Source: Bacillus cereus group sp. RP43 (GTDB taxonomy: Bacteria; Bacillota; Bacilli; Bacillales; Bacillaceae_G). Taken from it: a stretch of 64,000 nucleotides of DNA. Under the pieces are notes generated by a model. It saw nothing but the letters and a program-made list of their open reading frames with translations. It had not been told where the DNA came from and did not search any database. This document shows positions 63,515 to 64,000 of the stretch, piece by piece. Location of the stretch: assembly GCF_040459645.1 (NCBI RefSeq), contig NZ_JARVHQ010000001.1, positions 248,001 through 312,000 on the forward strand. Direction: 5' to 3'. The translations under genes and the position numbers were made by a program. The first letter of the stretch is position 1. Each line of letters begins with the position of its first letter.

Positions 63515-64000
63515 ATGAAAATTACGATAATAGGTACCGGATATGTTGGATTGATTACGGGAGTAGGATTGGCGAGATTAGGACATTTAGTCACATGTTT
63601 TGATATAAATAGTGGGAAAATTGAACGGATTAAACAAGGGGAGTTACCTATTTATGAATGTGGATTAAATGAATTAATAAATGAAGCATACGAAAATAAT
63701 CATTTAACTTTTACAGCAAGTAAATCAAAGGCATTTAATGATGTAGAGTTTATATTTATTGCAGTTGGAACGCCATCTTCATTAGATGGAACAGCAGATT
63801 TAACGTATATTCGTAGTGCTTGTGATGATATTGGAACATATGTGAATAACGATATTATTGTTGTTACGAAAAGTACGGTTCCTGTAGGGACAAATGATGT
63901 AATGAGAAAATGGATTGAGGAGAAACTACAAGGTAGACATGAATTATATATTGTATCGAATCCAGAATTTTTAAGGGAAGGTTCTGGTATTTATGATTTT
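63515..64000 (+). CDS. UDP-glucose 6-dehydrogenase, N-terminal part (runs off the window)
   Basis: The first 162 codons are present. KITIIGTGYVGLITGVGLAR is the NAD-binding Rossmann start of UDP-glucose/GDP-mannose dehydrogenases, followed by TCFDINSGKIERIKQGELPI, FIFIAVGTPSSLDGTADLTY, VTKSTVPVGTND and SNPEFLREG. It makes UDP-glucuronate for surface polysaccharide. The start is ambiguous: ATG at 63515 gives the family's normal N-terminus but only a close AAAGGA, while an in-frame ATG at 63470 has a strong AGGGGGAG and would add fifteen hydrophobic residues. Confidence 0.92.
   Translation, partial: MKITIIGTGYVGLITGVGLARLGHLVTCFDINSGKIERIKQGELPIYECGLNELINEAYENNHLTFTASKSKAFNDVEFIFIAVGTPSSLDGTADLTYIRSACDDIGTYVNNDIIVVTKSTVPVGTNDVMRKWIEEKLQGRHELYIVSNPEFLREGSGIYDF

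Overview
The window looks like chromosome of a Bacillus cereus-group organism (B. cereus, B. thuringiensis or B. anthracis type). The DNA is AT-rich, with strong AGGAGG-type ribosome binding sites and TTG/GTG starts. It carries two copies and remnants of the B. cereus-group repeat bcr1, and a gene set typical of the group: a comK paralogue, an EntA-like 3D cell-wall protein, an EntFM-type NlpC/P60 protein, lactate permease, thiC and polyamine genes. No rRNA, tRNA, prophage, transposase or CRISPR array was seen. Gene order agrees with what I remember of the comK2-entA region of B. cereus ATCC 14579; this was not checked. Family assignments rest on motifs read by eye.

Layout. 0-5 kb: 3' end of an MFS transporter, then a YknXYZ-type ABC exporter followed by a Yip1 protein, as in the yknWXYZ toxin-resistance operon but with the Yip1 gene last. 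4.3-7.6 kb: small membrane protein, ECF-like sigma factor, comK, DUF genes split by bcr1, VanZ. 7.7-15.6 kb: SNF2 helicase plus SWIM-finger partner, then a three-gene zinc-ribbon/TcaA-like membrane cassette. 15.8-25.5 kb: cell envelope and osmolyte functions (EntA-like 3D protein, BCCT betaine transporter, degenerate-GGDEF plus glycosyltransferase pair, NupC, five-SH3 NlpC/P60 protein). 25.6-31 kb: D-amino-acid transaminase, LtaS-type synthase, YkvA, DUF2227, DUF4870. 31-39 kb: lactate permease with a cre site, TPP riboswitch-thiC, ArsB-family permease, cydAB. 39-47 kb: GH8/YdaJ-like protein, LysR with divergent YhgE/Pip, VOC, acyltransferase 3, DAACS symporter.

47-61 kb is a sugar block. One complete PTS-Lac set (IIB-IIC-IIA) stands alone. 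A second set is followed by a GH4 phospho-glycosidase and a ChbG-type deacetylase, the same gene logic as the E. coli chitobiose operon (B-C-A-F-G). The second set is preceded by a near-perfect sigma-54 promoter, repeated TAACAC motifs and a perfect cre site. A LevR/CelR-type PRD/AAA+ activator, the expected partner of that promoter, lies just beyond it. Between the two sets sit speD and a spermidine-synthase-like gene whose N-terminus is about 240 residues of Asp-Lys-Gln triplets encoded by a 9/18-bp tandem repeat; this is the most unusual object here. 61-64 kb: polysaccharide deacetylase, TagO-type transferase, a tiny conserved-looking ORF and the start of a UDP-glucose dehydrogenase.

Two repeat families shape the intergenic DNA. 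bcr1 copies abut the 3' ends of minus-strand genes. A second family, built of a roughly 41-bp module plus a common tail, occurs four times, each time just after a gene's intrinsic terminator and in that gene's orientation; in two cases it supplies the stop codon of the converging gene.
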